From: Helcococcus bovis
GTDB lineage: Bacteria; Bacillota; Clostridia; Tissierellales; Peptoniphilaceae
Assembly (NCBI RefSeq): GCF_046035435.1
Contig: NZ_JBFNFH010000006.1
DNA length: 64,000 bases
Reading direction: 5' to 3' (one strand)
Shown: positions 1-9,258 of the stretch, one piece after another
How the letters are laid out: every line of letters starts with the position of its first letter
Numbering within the stretch: position 1 is the stretch's first letter
Translations under genes and position numbers: made by a program
The notes under the pieces: model-generated
Told to the model about the DNA's origin: nothing
Seen by the model: only the letters and a program-made list of their open reading frames with translations
Database searches by the model: none

Positions 1-980
1 GTAGATATATAAGTTGATAGGCTTGAAAATTTATCCCCATATCTAATATTCCAAATTTCTCCCCTATCAATTGCTACATTATTTTTTGAATAACTTATTG
101 ATGAAGTATATCTTTTTACACCTTCAACATCTATTTGCCAATTAGGTGAGTTTATGTTTTTTCCTGATGAGTCATTAACAGTAGAATAACCAACTAACCC
201 TAAAGCTTTTATAGTTGTTCCCATTGGATCTTCAATTGATTTTGTATATCTTTTTACAGTAAAGTTTGAAAGATAAGGGCTCTTATATGCCCTTGATACA
301 ACTGTAGCTATCGTTTTTGTAGTTGAATTCCCCCTGTTATCAGTTACTGTTACTGATACTGGAAGAGAACCTGCCTTTGTTATTTTTACAGATACTTTCT
401 GACTATTGTAGGTATTTCCTTGAAAATTGATATTGTAGTTTTTAATTGTTGCTCCATCTTTTCCATAAGCGGATACATTTATATTTACTGTATGGACATT
501 TTGAACACCATATAAAGAATTTCCTAAAAGGGACTGATTTATACCTGAAACACTAACACCCCCAGAATTTATTACTGGAGGTGTTGTGTGTATTTTATCT
601 AATTGTATAGTTTCACTTTTATTTAAGTTATATGTTCCAGAATAGTATGCCCCAACAGATATTGATATAGGAACAGACTTTGTTCCATCTGCATTATGAT
701 TTACTGTAACAGTTCCTTTAGCTAAAACTGTGTTGTTATAAGCAGTACCAAAATATGAACTTGAGTGAACAACTGACCCATTTATTACAACTTTTGAATT
801 GTATATAGCATACCAAGACCCACTTGACCTTAAACCATTTGTAATTAATTTCCATTCAATCTTACTAGTTTTATTTTTTTTATCTTGAAATATGACATTC
901 CAGAATAGTTCTGCACGAATATAACTACTTGAACTATCATATCTCCAATCATTTGTTTTTATAACTCCACTTTTTGCCAT
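1..980 (-). CDS. Phage minor structural protein, DUF859-like (partial)
   Basis: The open frame starts at the ATG at 980 and runs off the left edge, so the C-terminus is missing. The translation begins MAKSGVIKTNDWRYD and is rich in Ser, Thr, Asn and beta-prone segments (for example NHNADGTKSVPISISV). This resembles the DUF859 tail or baseplate proteins of siphoviruses of Gram-positive hosts. Its start overlaps the stop of the Tal gene by one base. It is the last tail gene visible and is probably part of the adhesion device; receptor binding is inferred from position. Confidence 0.7.
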   Translation of the reverse strand, partial: MAKSGVIKTNDWRYDSSSSYIRAELFWNVIFQDKKNKTSKIEWKLITNGLRSSGSWYAIYNSKVVINGSVVHSSSYFGTAYNNTVLAKGTVTVNHNADGTKSVPISISVGAYYSGTYNLNKSETIQLDKIHTTPPVINSGGVSVSGINQSLLGNSLYGVQNVHTVNINVSAYGKDGATIKNYNINFQGNTYNSQKVSVKITKAGSLPVSVTVTDNRGNSTTKTIATVVSRAYKSPYLSNFTVKRYTKSIEDPMGTTIKALGLVGYSTVNDSSGKNINSPNWQIDVEGVKRYTSSISYSKNNVAIDRGEIWNIRYGDKFSSLSTYIS

Positions 981-2923
981 TACAAAACTCCTCCAGTCCA
1001 TCTAAATAATGTAAATTCTTCTTTATATCTTTCAGCTACATGGTTTCCAAATCCTATAGTTCTTGTAACATATAAAGAATTAGCCTCAACAACTCCATCT
1101 CTTAATTTCATTGTTTCTTGCTCATTTGATATCATTGAAATTCCATCACTTCCTACCCTAACCTTATTTAATTGACCACTAGAACCCCATTCAGTATAGG
1201 TGTTTCCTTTATCATCCATACCACTTACAATCTTTGCTGATAGTTCTTCAATATTAGTCCTATTATTTTCTATATTTTCTTTTAGGTTTGTAAATAACAA
1301 CTCAAATTCAGTGCTACTTTGTTCAAAGCTTGTAATCCTTTTATTAATATTTTCATTGTTAGAATTATAATCAGTAACAGAAACACTTTGAGCTATTAGC
1401 TTATCCGTTTGTTCTTTGTATGTATTAAATTTCTCATTATTAACAGTTTGTTTTATTGCTACATTAGAAGAAATATCTAAGCTAGTGCCAACATCTGAAG
1501 CAAGCTTATCAACTGTGATAGATTTTGCTCCAATCCTCTCACCTTTTATCATTCCATCTAAAGTCATCCCAACTACATACGGTCCTTTATATCCATTAGT
1601 TGAACCAGCTATCCCATTCATGTTTATTTGAAGAATCTTTGTAGCTGTTTCTTTATCCATTGTATCCATATACAAATCTCTGACCCATCTACCATTTTCA
1701 TCATACTCTGTAAGTTTATACCCACCTTGAGATGTAGTCATTTGCCTATTTAATTCATCTATCATAGACTTTAATTTTGAATTATCTTCTATTCTTCTCT
1801 CATCAATATCTTTAATCATTGATGAATAACTTGAATTTATACTTTGAGTAAATCCTAATTCAATAGTTTCTCCCAAGGTTAATCTCATATCCCATGGTCT
1901 TTGAATTGGGATTGTTTGTTTAAGAAGTGGGAAGACTTTATCCATTCCATAATCTTTAGAAATACACCTTATTCTATCTCCCAAATCAATAGATTCATAA
2001 TCAAGTCCAAATTCTGATAAATCTAAAGCTGTTAAATTTAAGCTTAATCTTTCAAACTGATTATTTGAAAGATACTCTTTAGCTTTTCTATATAGGTTAG
2101 ATTCTAAAGTAACATCTTGCCACTTTACTACTTTTGCAATAAAACCAAATCTCTTTACAGCCTCATCAGATTTTACAAAATAGTCTCCATTATTCATAGA
2201 AGATACATTTACATGTTTTTTTAATAACTCTTCTTTTGTTTCTATATCTTTAGATACTTCAGCTCCAAGTGGTAAAACAGCTGTTACCAAATCTTCTGAA
2301 GATAAATTATCTGAAAACTCCATAAGATTTTGACCAAATTGAATAGCTTGATTTGGATTTTTTCCATAATCACTTATATTGATATAGTCAATATAAATTT
2401 TATCTTCAAATCTTAAGCGAAGAAAACCACCCAATCTATCAAGTAATTTTGACTTTATTGCCTCAAATGTAGTTTCATAATTTGTCATTCTATATAAGGA
2501 ATCGTTGGGATCTGTTACAGTTACAACTCCAACTTCTAGCCTCTTTTTTTCTTCTACTTGACTATTATGTTGATTAATTAAACTCTCAAAAAAACTAAAA
2601 ACACTAATATTTTGATAAACTTTTTGTGGTTGTATAGAATCAGCTAAAAAGCTTAATTCCCCAACACATGTAACCTTTTTATTATCTGACATATCCTTTT
2701 CAATACTTCTAATGTCTCCATGAAATATCTTCTTATTATTTTTATATACTGATATAATCCCATCTCTATTTTTAAGTTTGTCATACATATAATGGTCTTT
2801 AGTAATAATAAAGCTTAGAGTTCCTGCAGTATTTAATTCAAGATTTAACTCAGGGTCTATCAAATAACACCTTTCATCATTTGGATAATATAATGTTTTG
2901 TCTTTATATTTTATTTGATACAT
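980..2923 (-). CDS. Tail-associated lysin/antireceptor (prophage tail endopeptidase family)
   Basis: The 647-residue product is encoded directly after Dit, the usual place of the Tal baseplate hub. The N-terminal ~370 residues have the beta-rich gp44/hub-like character of the prophage endopeptidase tail family. Residues ~370-400 and ~490-570 are helical, coiled-coil-like linkers, and the C-terminal part is beta-rich (IVSGMDDKGNTYTEWGS). It should cap the tail and begin infection. No peptidase active site can be assigned by eye, so the lysin activity is only family knowledge. The gene abuts dit (TAATG-type overlap at 2923). Confidence 0.8.
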   Translation of the reverse strand: MYQIKYKDKTLYYPNDERCYLIDPELNLELNTAGTLSFIITKDHYMYDKLKNRDGIISVYKNNKKIFHGDIRSIEKDMSDNKKVTCVGELSFLADSIQPQKVYQNISVFSFFESLINQHNSQVEEKKRLEVGVVTVTDPNDSLYRMTNYETTFEAIKSKLLDRLGGFLRLRFEDKIYIDYINISDYGKNPNQAIQFGQNLMEFSDNLSSEDLVTAVLPLGAEVSKDIETKEELLKKHVNVSSMNNGDYFVKSDEAVKRFGFIAKVVKWQDVTLESNLYRKAKEYLSNNQFERLSLNLTALDLSEFGLDYESIDLGDRIRCISKDYGMDKVFPLLKQTIPIQRPWDMRLTLGETIELGFTQSINSSYSSMIKDIDERRIEDNSKLKSMIDELNRQMTTSQGGYKLTEYDENGRWVRDLYMDTMDKETATKILQINMNGIAGSTNGYKGPYVVGMTLDGMIKGERIGAKSITVDKLASDVGTSLDISSNVAIKQTVNNEKFNTYKEQTDKLIAQSVSVTDYNSNNENINKRITSFEQSSTEFELLFTNLKENIENNRTNIEELSAKIVSGMDDKGNTYTEWGSSGQLNKVRVGSDGISMISNEQETMKLRDGVVEANSLYVTRTIGFGNHVAERYKEEFTLFRWTGGVL

Positions 2924-3594
2924 TACAAATCACCTCTTTTGTATGATATTTCCACAGTTCCTCTTCCCTTAAATTTTAGTAACATACTATTTTTTGCCTT
3001 TATTTGAGGAACAATATTAACTCCATCATAAAGTTTATATTCTTTGTTATTGAATATTACTATAAGATTACTTGAACTTTTAACCCTAAAATTTGGCTTT
3101 ATATACATCTGACTTTTTTCATCTATTCTAATTTCTTTTATATTATCAGTTGAAATATCAGTTGAAAATTTTTCTATTTTCTTTACCCCTAAAGAATTGA
3201 TATCTTCTTTAAAATACTTGAATGGCTCTAAAATATATGATATTTCTACATAGGTATAGTTCTTATCAGTTTTTATTTCTTCAACAATAAATCTTCCATA
3301 ATAAAAATATTTACTATCAATAGAAATGGTATTTTTAACTCCATGTATACTATTTAAAAATTCTTGGTATTTAGTTTCAAACTTTACTAAATCTGAAACT
3401 AAAAACTCCAAACTTCCTTCACGATTTGAATATATAATTTCTACACCATTATCAACTTCTAATTGACCTTGAACTCCTGGTACTTCAATATATGATACTT
3501 TAGGACTTGCTAAATTTATTATAGGTTTTGATGTAGGAACAAGACCAAAATCTTTATATAAATTTGTATTTCCTATTTTCACTTCATATTTCAT
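2923..3594 (-). CDS. Distal tail protein (Dit-like)
   Basis: The 223-residue protein lies between tape measure and Tal, where siphoviruses encode Dit, the ring protein joining tail tube and baseplate. The N-terminus (KDFGLVPTSKPII, then VPGVQGQLEV) has the typical Dit opening, with a conserved V-PG--G-L pattern. The rest is beta-rich, fitting a Dit N-domain plus galectin-like C-domain. It starts four bases after the tape-measure stop. Identification rests on size, position and the N-terminal pattern. Confidence 0.8.
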   Translation of the reverse strand: MKYEVKIGNTNLYKDFGLVPTSKPIINLASPKVSYIEVPGVQGQLEVDNGVEIIYSNREGSLEFLVSDLVKFETKYQEFLNSIHGVKNTISIDSKYFYYGRFIVEEIKTDKNYTYVEISYILEPFKYFKEDINSLGVKKIEKFSTDISTDNIKEIRIDEKSQMYIKPNFRVKSSSNLIVIFNNKEYKLYDGVNIVPQIKAKNSMLLKFKGRGTVEISYKRGDL

Positions 3595-3597
3595 CTC

Positions 3598-6459
3598 TTA
3601 CCATCCTTTTTGCTTTCTCATAGAAAGTTTATTTAACTCTATATCCATTGGTCCTGCCATTCTTTGCGCTAGTTCTTTTGAGTCTATATATACTGAATTA
3701 TTAGAAAACTGTGGGAAATACTCTTTCATGATATTAAAAATTTGACTCATAATATCTAATGATGCTTTATTTGCACCTTGAGTCATGTTTTCTAAAGTGG
3801 AAAGACCCATAATAACCTCTGGTCCTGTTTCCCCTCCACCTAAAAGAGTGTTTCCTTTTTGACCAAAAATTGTAGCACCATTTAATAGCATAGGTTTATT
3901 CATAGCCTTTTTATACCAATCAACTGATAACCTTGGGATAGAAGGTGGTGCTAATGAAAATTTTCCTTTTATTGAAAAATGTGGAAGTTTTATCTTTGGT
4001 AAAGACCATTTAAAATTAAAAAATCCTTTAATTTTATCAATAGCATTTTTTACAAAATCTTTAGCTGCATTAATGGGTGTTGTAATTGCTGTTTTTATTC
4101 CATTCCATATATTTGTAACTGTAGATTTTAATCCCTCAAATACTGATGATACAGTTGATTTAATTGTATTAGTAACATTTGTAATAGTTGTTTTTATACT
4201 ATTCCATACTGAAGAAGCTACTTCTTTTATTCCATTAAATATATTTGAAACCACTGTTTTTATACTGTTAAATATAGTTGTTATTACAGTTTTGATGGCA
4301 TTTACTACAGTAGTTACTACTGTTTTTATAGAACCCCAAATAGTTATAAACACCAGTTTTATTGCTTCTAAAACTGTTGAAATTATTGTCTTAATTGTAT
4401 TAATTGAACTTGTTATAAAGTTTTTAATATATGTCCAAACACTTATAATAATCTCTTTACAGTTTTCCCAAATAAATTGAAAAGGAAGTGTAATTATATT
4501 AAAGGCTGCAGATATTATTGATGAAATTGCCATTATGCCTAAACTTACAACATTTTTTATAGTCTCCCAAGTAGTTGTTATAAAGCTTGTAATGCAATTC
4601 CATATGCTTTCAAAAAATTGTTTTATTGCAGTCCAAGCTTGATTCCATGTAGTTCCAAAGAAACCTAAAAATACATCTAGTATTCCTTTTATAGTTGATA
4701 GTACAATTTCAAATACAGATTTTATTCCATTCCATATAGATGAAAATATCTCTTTAATACCATTTAAGAAACTAGTCCAATTTAATGTAAATATCCCAAT
4801 AAAGACATCTAATATTCCAGTTATTGTTCCAAAAATAGTCTGTAGTATTGGAACTATTAACTTAAAAGCTCCTTCAAATATAGGTGCTAATAGATTACTA
4901 AATCCAATCCATATATTCTTTAATGTATTTATAATAGAAGAAAAGTTAATACCTAAACTCTCAAATCTTTTAACAATTTCTGATATAAAACCACTTATTG
5001 TATTTTTAATATTATTCCAAGTTTCTATTATGTTATTTCTAAAATCTTTATTGGTATTCCATAATGTTATAAAGGCTGCAACTAATGCCCCTATAAGTGC
5101 AATAACACCTGCTATTGGAGCTGTTATTCCTGCAATTGCTGTTCCAATTTTTCCAAGTATTCCTGATGTTCCTAAAAGCCCCGCTTTTAGTTTTCCAAAA
5201 ACACCTACCATCTTTCCTATAGCAGAAACTAATATCCCAATTTTAGAGACGACACTTCCTAGAACCATTAAAAAAGGACCAATTGCTGCTGCAATAAGTC
5301 CAATTTTTACAATCGTCTCTTGTGTTTGTGGGTTTAGTTCCTTAAATTTTTTAATTAGTTCTGATATTTTTTGTATTAGTGGAGTAATAACAGGAAGTAA
5401 AACCTCGCCAATAGTTGTTGCTACATTTTGAAGTTCAGTCTTTAGTATCTTCATTGACCCACTTGCACCTAAAGCTTCACGACCTGCTTGTCCTTGAGCA
5501 TCGGCTGTCTGTTCCATTATTAAGGCTAGTGTGGCCGCTTGTTTTGTTTGTAGATCTAATGCTCCCTTACCTTTATATAATCCCATTTCAAGGGCTTTTT
5601 GTTTGATTGTAGCCTCATTTACACCCATACCATAGTTATCAAGCATCGAGTTATTGCCTTTAAGAGCACCGGTTAAAGCTTGAATAGCAGATTCAGTACT
5701 TCCACCAAACATTGCAGATAAGTCTCCTGCAAGTGCAACAAGTTTTTGTGACATTTTAGCGGCTTCTTTATCAGATAAGCCACCAATATTTTTTAACATG
5801 GCTCCCATAGTATTTGAATATGTTAGAGCCTCACCTTTTGCTATTCCATAGTAAGAGTCAAGGCTATCTACCCATTTAATCATTTCTTTTGCAGAATCGC
5901 CATAAATTTGCTCTGTAGCTCCAATAGCATCTTGAAGATCTGCTGCCATATTAAATCCAACTGTTCCTATTGCAGCAAGCGGTAAGCTAACTTTAGTGGT
6001 TAAACTTTGCCCAAAACCATTAATCTTATCTCCTACTCTTTCTATAGCTTTACCGGTTTCATCAAATTTCTTTGATAGCTTATCAAATTTTAGATTATCT
6101 AGTTGTTTTATATTTTCTTTAAGACTATCAAGCTTAGTCTCAGTTTCAACTATCTCTCTTTGAAGAGCGTCATATTTATCTTGACCAAGTGTACCATTTT
6201 CTAATTGAATTTTTGCTTGTTTATCAGCCTCTTTTAATGTCTCTAATTTATCAGTTGTATCTTTTACTGCATTTTGAAGTAGTTTTTGTTTTTGTGCTAG
6301 AAGTTCTGTATTTGAGGGATCTAATTTCAAAAGTCTATTAACATCTCTAAGTCCTTGTTGTGTACTTCTAATTGATGAATTAACTGAACGAAGTACCTTA
6401 TCAAGACCAGTAGTATCTCCACCAATTTCAACAGTTATCCCTTTTATTCTTCTCGACAT
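3598..6459 (-). CDS. Tail tape measure protein
   Basis: I place the start at ATG 6459 (MSRRIKGITVEIGG, 953 aa). It follows a GGAAGGAGGGATT binding site, while the longer frame back to 6498 adds an implausible leader that overlaps a terminator. The protein sets tail length and is ejected with the DNA. Visible parts: N-terminal coiled coil (~30-140), a Gly-rich core domain (~150-370), several hydrophobic membrane-like segments (~390-480), and a region of regular 11-residue repeats with an IK pair (encoded at about 4060-4340). It is the largest phage gene here. Confidence 0.93.
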   Translation of the reverse strand: MSRRIKGITVEIGGDTTGLDKVLRSVNSSIRSTQQGLRDVNRLLKLDPSNTELLAQKQKLLQNAVKDTTDKLETLKEADKQAKIQLENGTLGQDKYDALQREIVETETKLDSLKENIKQLDNLKFDKLSKKFDETGKAIERVGDKINGFGQSLTTKVSLPLAAIGTVGFNMAADLQDAIGATEQIYGDSAKEMIKWVDSLDSYYGIAKGEALTYSNTMGAMLKNIGGLSDKEAAKMSQKLVALAGDLSAMFGGSTESAIQALTGALKGNNSMLDNYGMGVNEATIKQKALEMGLYKGKGALDLQTKQAATLALIMEQTADAQGQAGREALGASGSMKILKTELQNVATTIGEVLLPVITPLIQKISELIKKFKELNPQTQETIVKIGLIAAAIGPFLMVLGSVVSKIGILVSAIGKMVGVFGKLKAGLLGTSGILGKIGTAIAGITAPIAGVIALIGALVAAFITLWNTNKDFRNNIIETWNNIKNTISGFISEIVKRFESLGINFSSIINTLKNIWIGFSNLLAPIFEGAFKLIVPILQTIFGTITGILDVFIGIFTLNWTSFLNGIKEIFSSIWNGIKSVFEIVLSTIKGILDVFLGFFGTTWNQAWTAIKQFFESIWNCITSFITTTWETIKNVVSLGIMAISSIISAAFNIITLPFQFIWENCKEIIISVWTYIKNFITSSINTIKTIISTVLEAIKLVFITIWGSIKTVVTTVVNAIKTVITTIFNSIKTVVSNIFNGIKEVASSVWNSIKTTITNVTNTIKSTVSSVFEGLKSTVTNIWNGIKTAITTPINAAKDFVKNAIDKIKGFFNFKWSLPKIKLPHFSIKGKFSLAPPSIPRLSVDWYKKAMNKPMLLNGATIFGQKGNTLLGGGETGPEVIMGLSTLENMTQGANKASLDIMSQIFNIMKEYFPQFSNNSVYIDSKELAQRMAGPMDIELNKLSMRKQKGW

Positions 6460-6486
6460 AAATCCCTCCTTCCTTAATTTTGAGTA

Positions 6487-6515
6487 TAAAAAAAGCACCT
6501 ACATTTGTAAGTGCT
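6487..6515 (-). terminator. Intrinsic terminator between cargo gene and tape measure
   Basis: On the minus strand a 10-bp stem (AAGCACTTAC / GTAGGTGCTT, one G-T wobble) with a 4-base loop is followed by seven T. It closely resembles the hairpins at 13072 and 15112 upstream of the portal start, suggesting a shared cargo-plus-terminator design. Confidence 0.85.
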
Positions 6516-6525
6516 TGATACCTAT

Positions 6526-7008
6526 TTAATTAAACTTAATATCTTTTAATAACTCAATTAATTTTTTATATCTATCTTCAGATATAGTGTATTTATTATA
6601 CGTGTCTTCATTTATTTCTATAGTCCAATTTTCATTGCCATTATAGTAATAAATCCATTTTAGACCATTAGTATATAAAAAATGTGGATATTTAGTAATA
6701 TGTCCTATATATCCAACATCTAATTTATCATCTAAATACTTTACCTCAACTACTCCATATACCTTCCCTTTATTCTCCTGACTCCAAACAAAATCATTTG
6801 ATAACAATGCAATATCAGCTATGCCATAATCACTTGTTAATCTTGAATCTTTATTCTTCCAAATACTATTTATATCAACAACCGATAAATTTTCAGAATC
6901 AAAAGCATAATCTAGAATATTATATACTAAAATCTCTACTCCTGCTTCAATAGGACATTTTAATTCTATATCATTAATCTTTCTTTCTACTTTCTTATAA
7001 TCCATCAC
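6526..7008 (-). CDS. Cargo protein with PD-(D/E)XK-like motif
   Basis: The 160-residue protein is not a tail component by composition. It contains GIADIALL followed ~20 residues later by VYGVVEVKYL, an arrangement (acidic residue, then E-x-K after a hydrophobic strand) typical of the PD-(D/E)XK nuclease fold also seen in restriction subunits. Aromatic-rich strands follow (NGLKWIYYYNGNENW). It sits between the tail chaperone and tape measure genes with its own terminator at 6487, so it looks like an inserted cargo (moron) gene. Nuclease activity is inference; it could instead be a non-catalytic DNA-binding relative. Confidence 0.55.
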   Translation of the reverse strand: MMDYKKVERKINDIELKCPIEAGVEILVYNILDYAFDSENLSVVDINSIWKNKDSRLTSDYGIADIALLSNDFVWSQENKGKVYGVVEVKYLDDKLDVGYIGHITKYPHFLYTNGLKWIYYYNGNENWTIEINEDTYNKYTISEDRYKKLIELLKDIKFN

Positions 7009-7152
7009 TTCCCCTAAACAATAATTCTATCTGTTTAAAATTATTAAAATATTAATATTATAGTTCTAAATATTTCAATCTATTCTATCTTTATTATTTT
7101 AAAACTTATGAAATCATAGTAGTTATCATTTTCTTATAATTAAAAAATTTAT

Positions 7153-7404
7153 TTATTTCATTAATTCTTTAGCTTCTTTTTCTGTTATTTCTTCGATCTC
7201 GTCCATTATATCCAAATTACCTATAGAGTAAAAACTATCCTCTGTAGGATCATACCCCATCAATCTATCATTTATTTGATTGGGGCTTATTTCTATCCAG
7301 TCTTCATTAATATACTCATAGGCTTCATCAACTAGATCATATGATGAATCTGAACTTTTACCCATCATTAATCTTTTTTTATATACCAAAAAAAATCGTT
7401 TCAT
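7153..7404 (-). CDS. Small acidic cargo protein, unknown
   Basis: The 83-residue protein starts MKRFFLVYKKRLMMGKS and is acidic through the rest (EITEKEAKELMK at the end). It is preceded by AAAAAGAGGAGAATATT, a good binding site. I recognise no family. It lies in the tail chaperone to tape-measure gap with the PD-(D/E)XK-like gene, so the two may be one cargo unit. Confidence 0.6.
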   Translation of the reverse strand: MKRFFLVYKKRLMMGKSSDSSYDLVDEAYEYINEDWIEISPNQINDRLMGYDPTEDSFYSIGNLDIMDEIEEITEKEAKELMK

Positions 7405-7452
7405 AAATATTCTCCTCTTTTTAGTATATCAATAATTATTCTATAACAAAAT

Positions 7453-7979
7453 CTAAAACTTATCAAACTCCATCTGACCTGCAACCTTTTTATATTTAAC
7501 AGTATCATTTCCCTTTTCAGTCCACATATCAATAACCATTCCAATTGTTAATAAATCTAACTCATAAATAGAAAGTCCAATCTCAAGACACCTTAAGAGA
7601 AATAACGGAGTTGTCATTTCTCTTGAGCTTTTTTCAACTTTTTTTTAGATTCAATTTGTGTATCTAAATTAACTCCCCATAAAGTTAGAATTTCTGGTAG
7701 TATCTCATAAATAGAAAACATCTCAAATTGTTCCAACCAATCATTAATATTATTAGGAATTGTATTATCTGCATGATATGCCATGATATAAGCTACATTT
7801 TCAAATATTTCTAAATCTCCAATTTCAAATTCATCCTTTTTATTATTAAATGATTTTTCTAATTTAGATAAATCCTTAAAAACATCTCTCTTAAACTTTA
7901 TCCTATAAAGCCTAGGGATGGTAGCTGAGGCCTTAAAAGCTACCTTTTTTTCTCCAACATCTATTATTTTTTCAATCAT
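7453..7979 (-). CDS. Tail assembly chaperone long form (gpGT-like, by -1 frameshift)
   Basis: The frame of the short chaperone ends at 7614, but a -1 shift at the A-AAA-AAG heptamer at 7638-7644 joins it to an open frame ending at 7453. The joined protein would be about 175 aa. The extension (SREMTTPLFLLRCLEIGLS, then VIDMWTEKGND) is typical of the T part of gpGT proteins in siphoviruses of Gram-positive hosts. This pair of products is normal for long-tailed phages and loads the tape measure during tail assembly. The slip site is seen in the sequence; its use is inference from the family. Confidence 0.75.
7614..7979 (-). CDS. Tail assembly chaperone short form (gpG-like)
   Basis: The 121-residue protein follows the major tail protein with a 4-base overlap. 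It has the family's usual layout: an N-terminal strand pair, then KFKRDVFKDLSKL and a helical acidic middle, ending KKKLKKAQEK. It should act with the frameshifted long form to chaperone the tape measure protein. The A-rich end of the gene holds the slippery heptamer. Confidence 0.8.
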   Translation of the reverse strand: MIEKIIDVGEKKVAFKASATIPRLYRIKFKRDVFKDLSKLEKSFNNKKDEFEIGDLEIFENVAYIMAYHADNTIPNNINDWLEQFEMFSIYEILPEILTLWGVNLDTQIESKKKLKKAQEK

Positions 7980-8566
7980 TTCCCACTCCTAACATTTGTC
8001 ATTCCGCTATTATCCGGAATATAAACATTTTTATACCAATTGTTATATGTCTCTACACTAGTAGTATCACCTGTCCTGGATTTAACCAAACCATCTTCTC
8101 TAGGGTCAGCTGTTAAGCTTAAAGTTTCAGTTCCAGGTTCTATAGTATCTTCTTTTGTTTCTGACTCAATTGATGGTCTTGATGCTGAACAGTTATATAA
8201 AACATGCCTTATAGCATTTTTATCTCCATCAAATTCAAATAAAAGTGCAAATTTTTCTGTTTCAGAAATATTAGCATTTTCTATTAAAACTTTGTTTTTA
8301 TCAAGGCTTTCTTTTAATATATCCGTTCTAAACCATTCAGGTATTAAAGCCATTTCTAAATCCCCTGAATATCCATTATTTGCAACAGACCTAAAATATA
8401 CAATACCATCTGCATAAAATGGAGATGATTCTCCTTCTGCATCTAAGCTTATACTAACAGCACCAGGTATTCTTTTAGGTGTTTCATAAATATATGAACC
8501 ATCTTCAGTTTTATTTAGTTTAGCCGCATGTACATTTTTCAGATTATATTTAATCTTATTTCCCAT
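7976..8566 (-). CDS. Major tail tube protein
   Basis: I start at ATG 8566 (MGNKIKYNLKNVHAAK, 196 aa) behind AATGGAGGATTA; the longer frame from 8602 adds a 12-residue leader without support. The protein matches the phi13/TP901-type major tail family: IPGAVSISLDAEGESSPFYADG near the N-terminus, then GYSGDLEMALIP and a TGDTT segment near the C-terminus. It polymerises into the tail tube. Its position directly before the chaperone pair agrees. Confidence 0.85.
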   Translation of the reverse strand: MGNKIKYNLKNVHAAKLNKTEDGSYIYETPKRIPGAVSISLDAEGESSPFYADGIVYFRSVANNGYSGDLEMALIPEWFRTDILKESLDKNKVLIENANISETEKFALLFEFDGDKNAIRHVLYNCSASRPSIESETKEDTIEPGTETLSLTADPREDGLVKSRTGDTTSVETYNNWYKNVYIPDNSGMTNVRSGK

Positions 8567-8567
8567 T

Positions 8568-8885
8568 TTAATCCTCCATTTCAAATGAATATAAAACTTC
8601 ATATAGCTTTTCTTTTTCTATATAAGTTTCTAATTTTTCATAAAAAATATCGTACTTATCAAGTACGACTTCTATTTTTTTCTCTACTTTTATATCTTTT
8701 TTATCAGTGTAAAGTTCTAGATGAACTATATTTATCTTTTTATAAACTTTACCATCCGCAGAAAAGTTATCACTCCCATAAATTAAGTAAATTAAAAACG
8801 GTGGATTTGGAGATTCCCCTTCAGCAAAGTGATGATATGCATTTGGCAAATTTATCTCTTTAACTATTTTTATTAGCTTATCCAT
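8568..8885 (-). CDS. Tail completion/terminator-type protein
   Basis: The 105-residue protein sits between the HK97 gp10-like gene and the major tail gene, the slot of the tail terminator or neck protein. It reads as alternating strands and helices (YKKINIVHLELYTDKKD, KKIEVVLDKYDIFYEKLE). It overlaps the gp10-like stop by 8 bases. Function is assigned mainly from size and synteny. Confidence 0.65.
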   Translation of the reverse strand: MDKLIKIVKEINLPNAYHHFAEGESPNPPFLIYLIYGSDNFSADGKVYKKINIVHLELYTDKKDIKVEKKIEVVLDKYDIFYEKLETYIEKEKLYEVLYSFEMED

Positions 8886-9258
8886 TTTTTATTATCCTTT
8901 GAATGTTTTCTTCAAACTCTTTTATCCCCTTTTCTTCAGCCTGTTTTATATGAGGTTTTGGACTAGTTCTGCCTCCATTTCTAAGAGCATGACCAAACTC
9001 TAAAAGATGGGCTAACTGATATTTGTTTCTTGAGTGAACAACCATTTCTAAACTATTATCTGTTTCTTTAATAGTTTTTGTTGCCCATGACTTTTTATAC
9101 TTTCCAGACTTAACTGGAGCATTTTTTGATATATCTTTTTTTATATTATTTGCTGTATTCTTAACTTCCTCTTTTAAGTCTTTTGTTGTCACCTTCTTAA
9201 AGTAATTTAATTCTTTCATTACAGCATCAGTTAAACTATCTATTTTTATATTTTTCAT
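8878..9258 (-). CDS. HK97 gp10-like neck/tail component
   Basis: I choose ATG 9258 (MKNIKIDSLTDAV, 126 aa), which has AAGGA upstream, over a TTG at 9276. The family signature is clear: an amphipathic N-terminal helix, then KKDISKNAPVKSGKYKKSW and HLLEFGHALRNGG, followed by a C-terminal helix. Proteins of this family help join the head to the tail tube. It overlaps the upstream head-closure gene by 4 bases. Confidence 0.85.
   Translation of the reverse strand: MKNIKIDSLTDAVMKELNYFKKVTTKDLKEEVKNTANNIKKDISKNAPVKSGKYKKSWATKTIKETDNSLEMVVHSRNKYQLAHLLEFGHALRNGGRTSPKPHIKQAEEKGIKEFEENIQRIIKNG

Noticed and set aside
4073..5606. Three plus-strand open frames opposite the tape measure gene
   Set aside because: They are antisense to a well-supported gene and show low-complexity hydrophobic translations.
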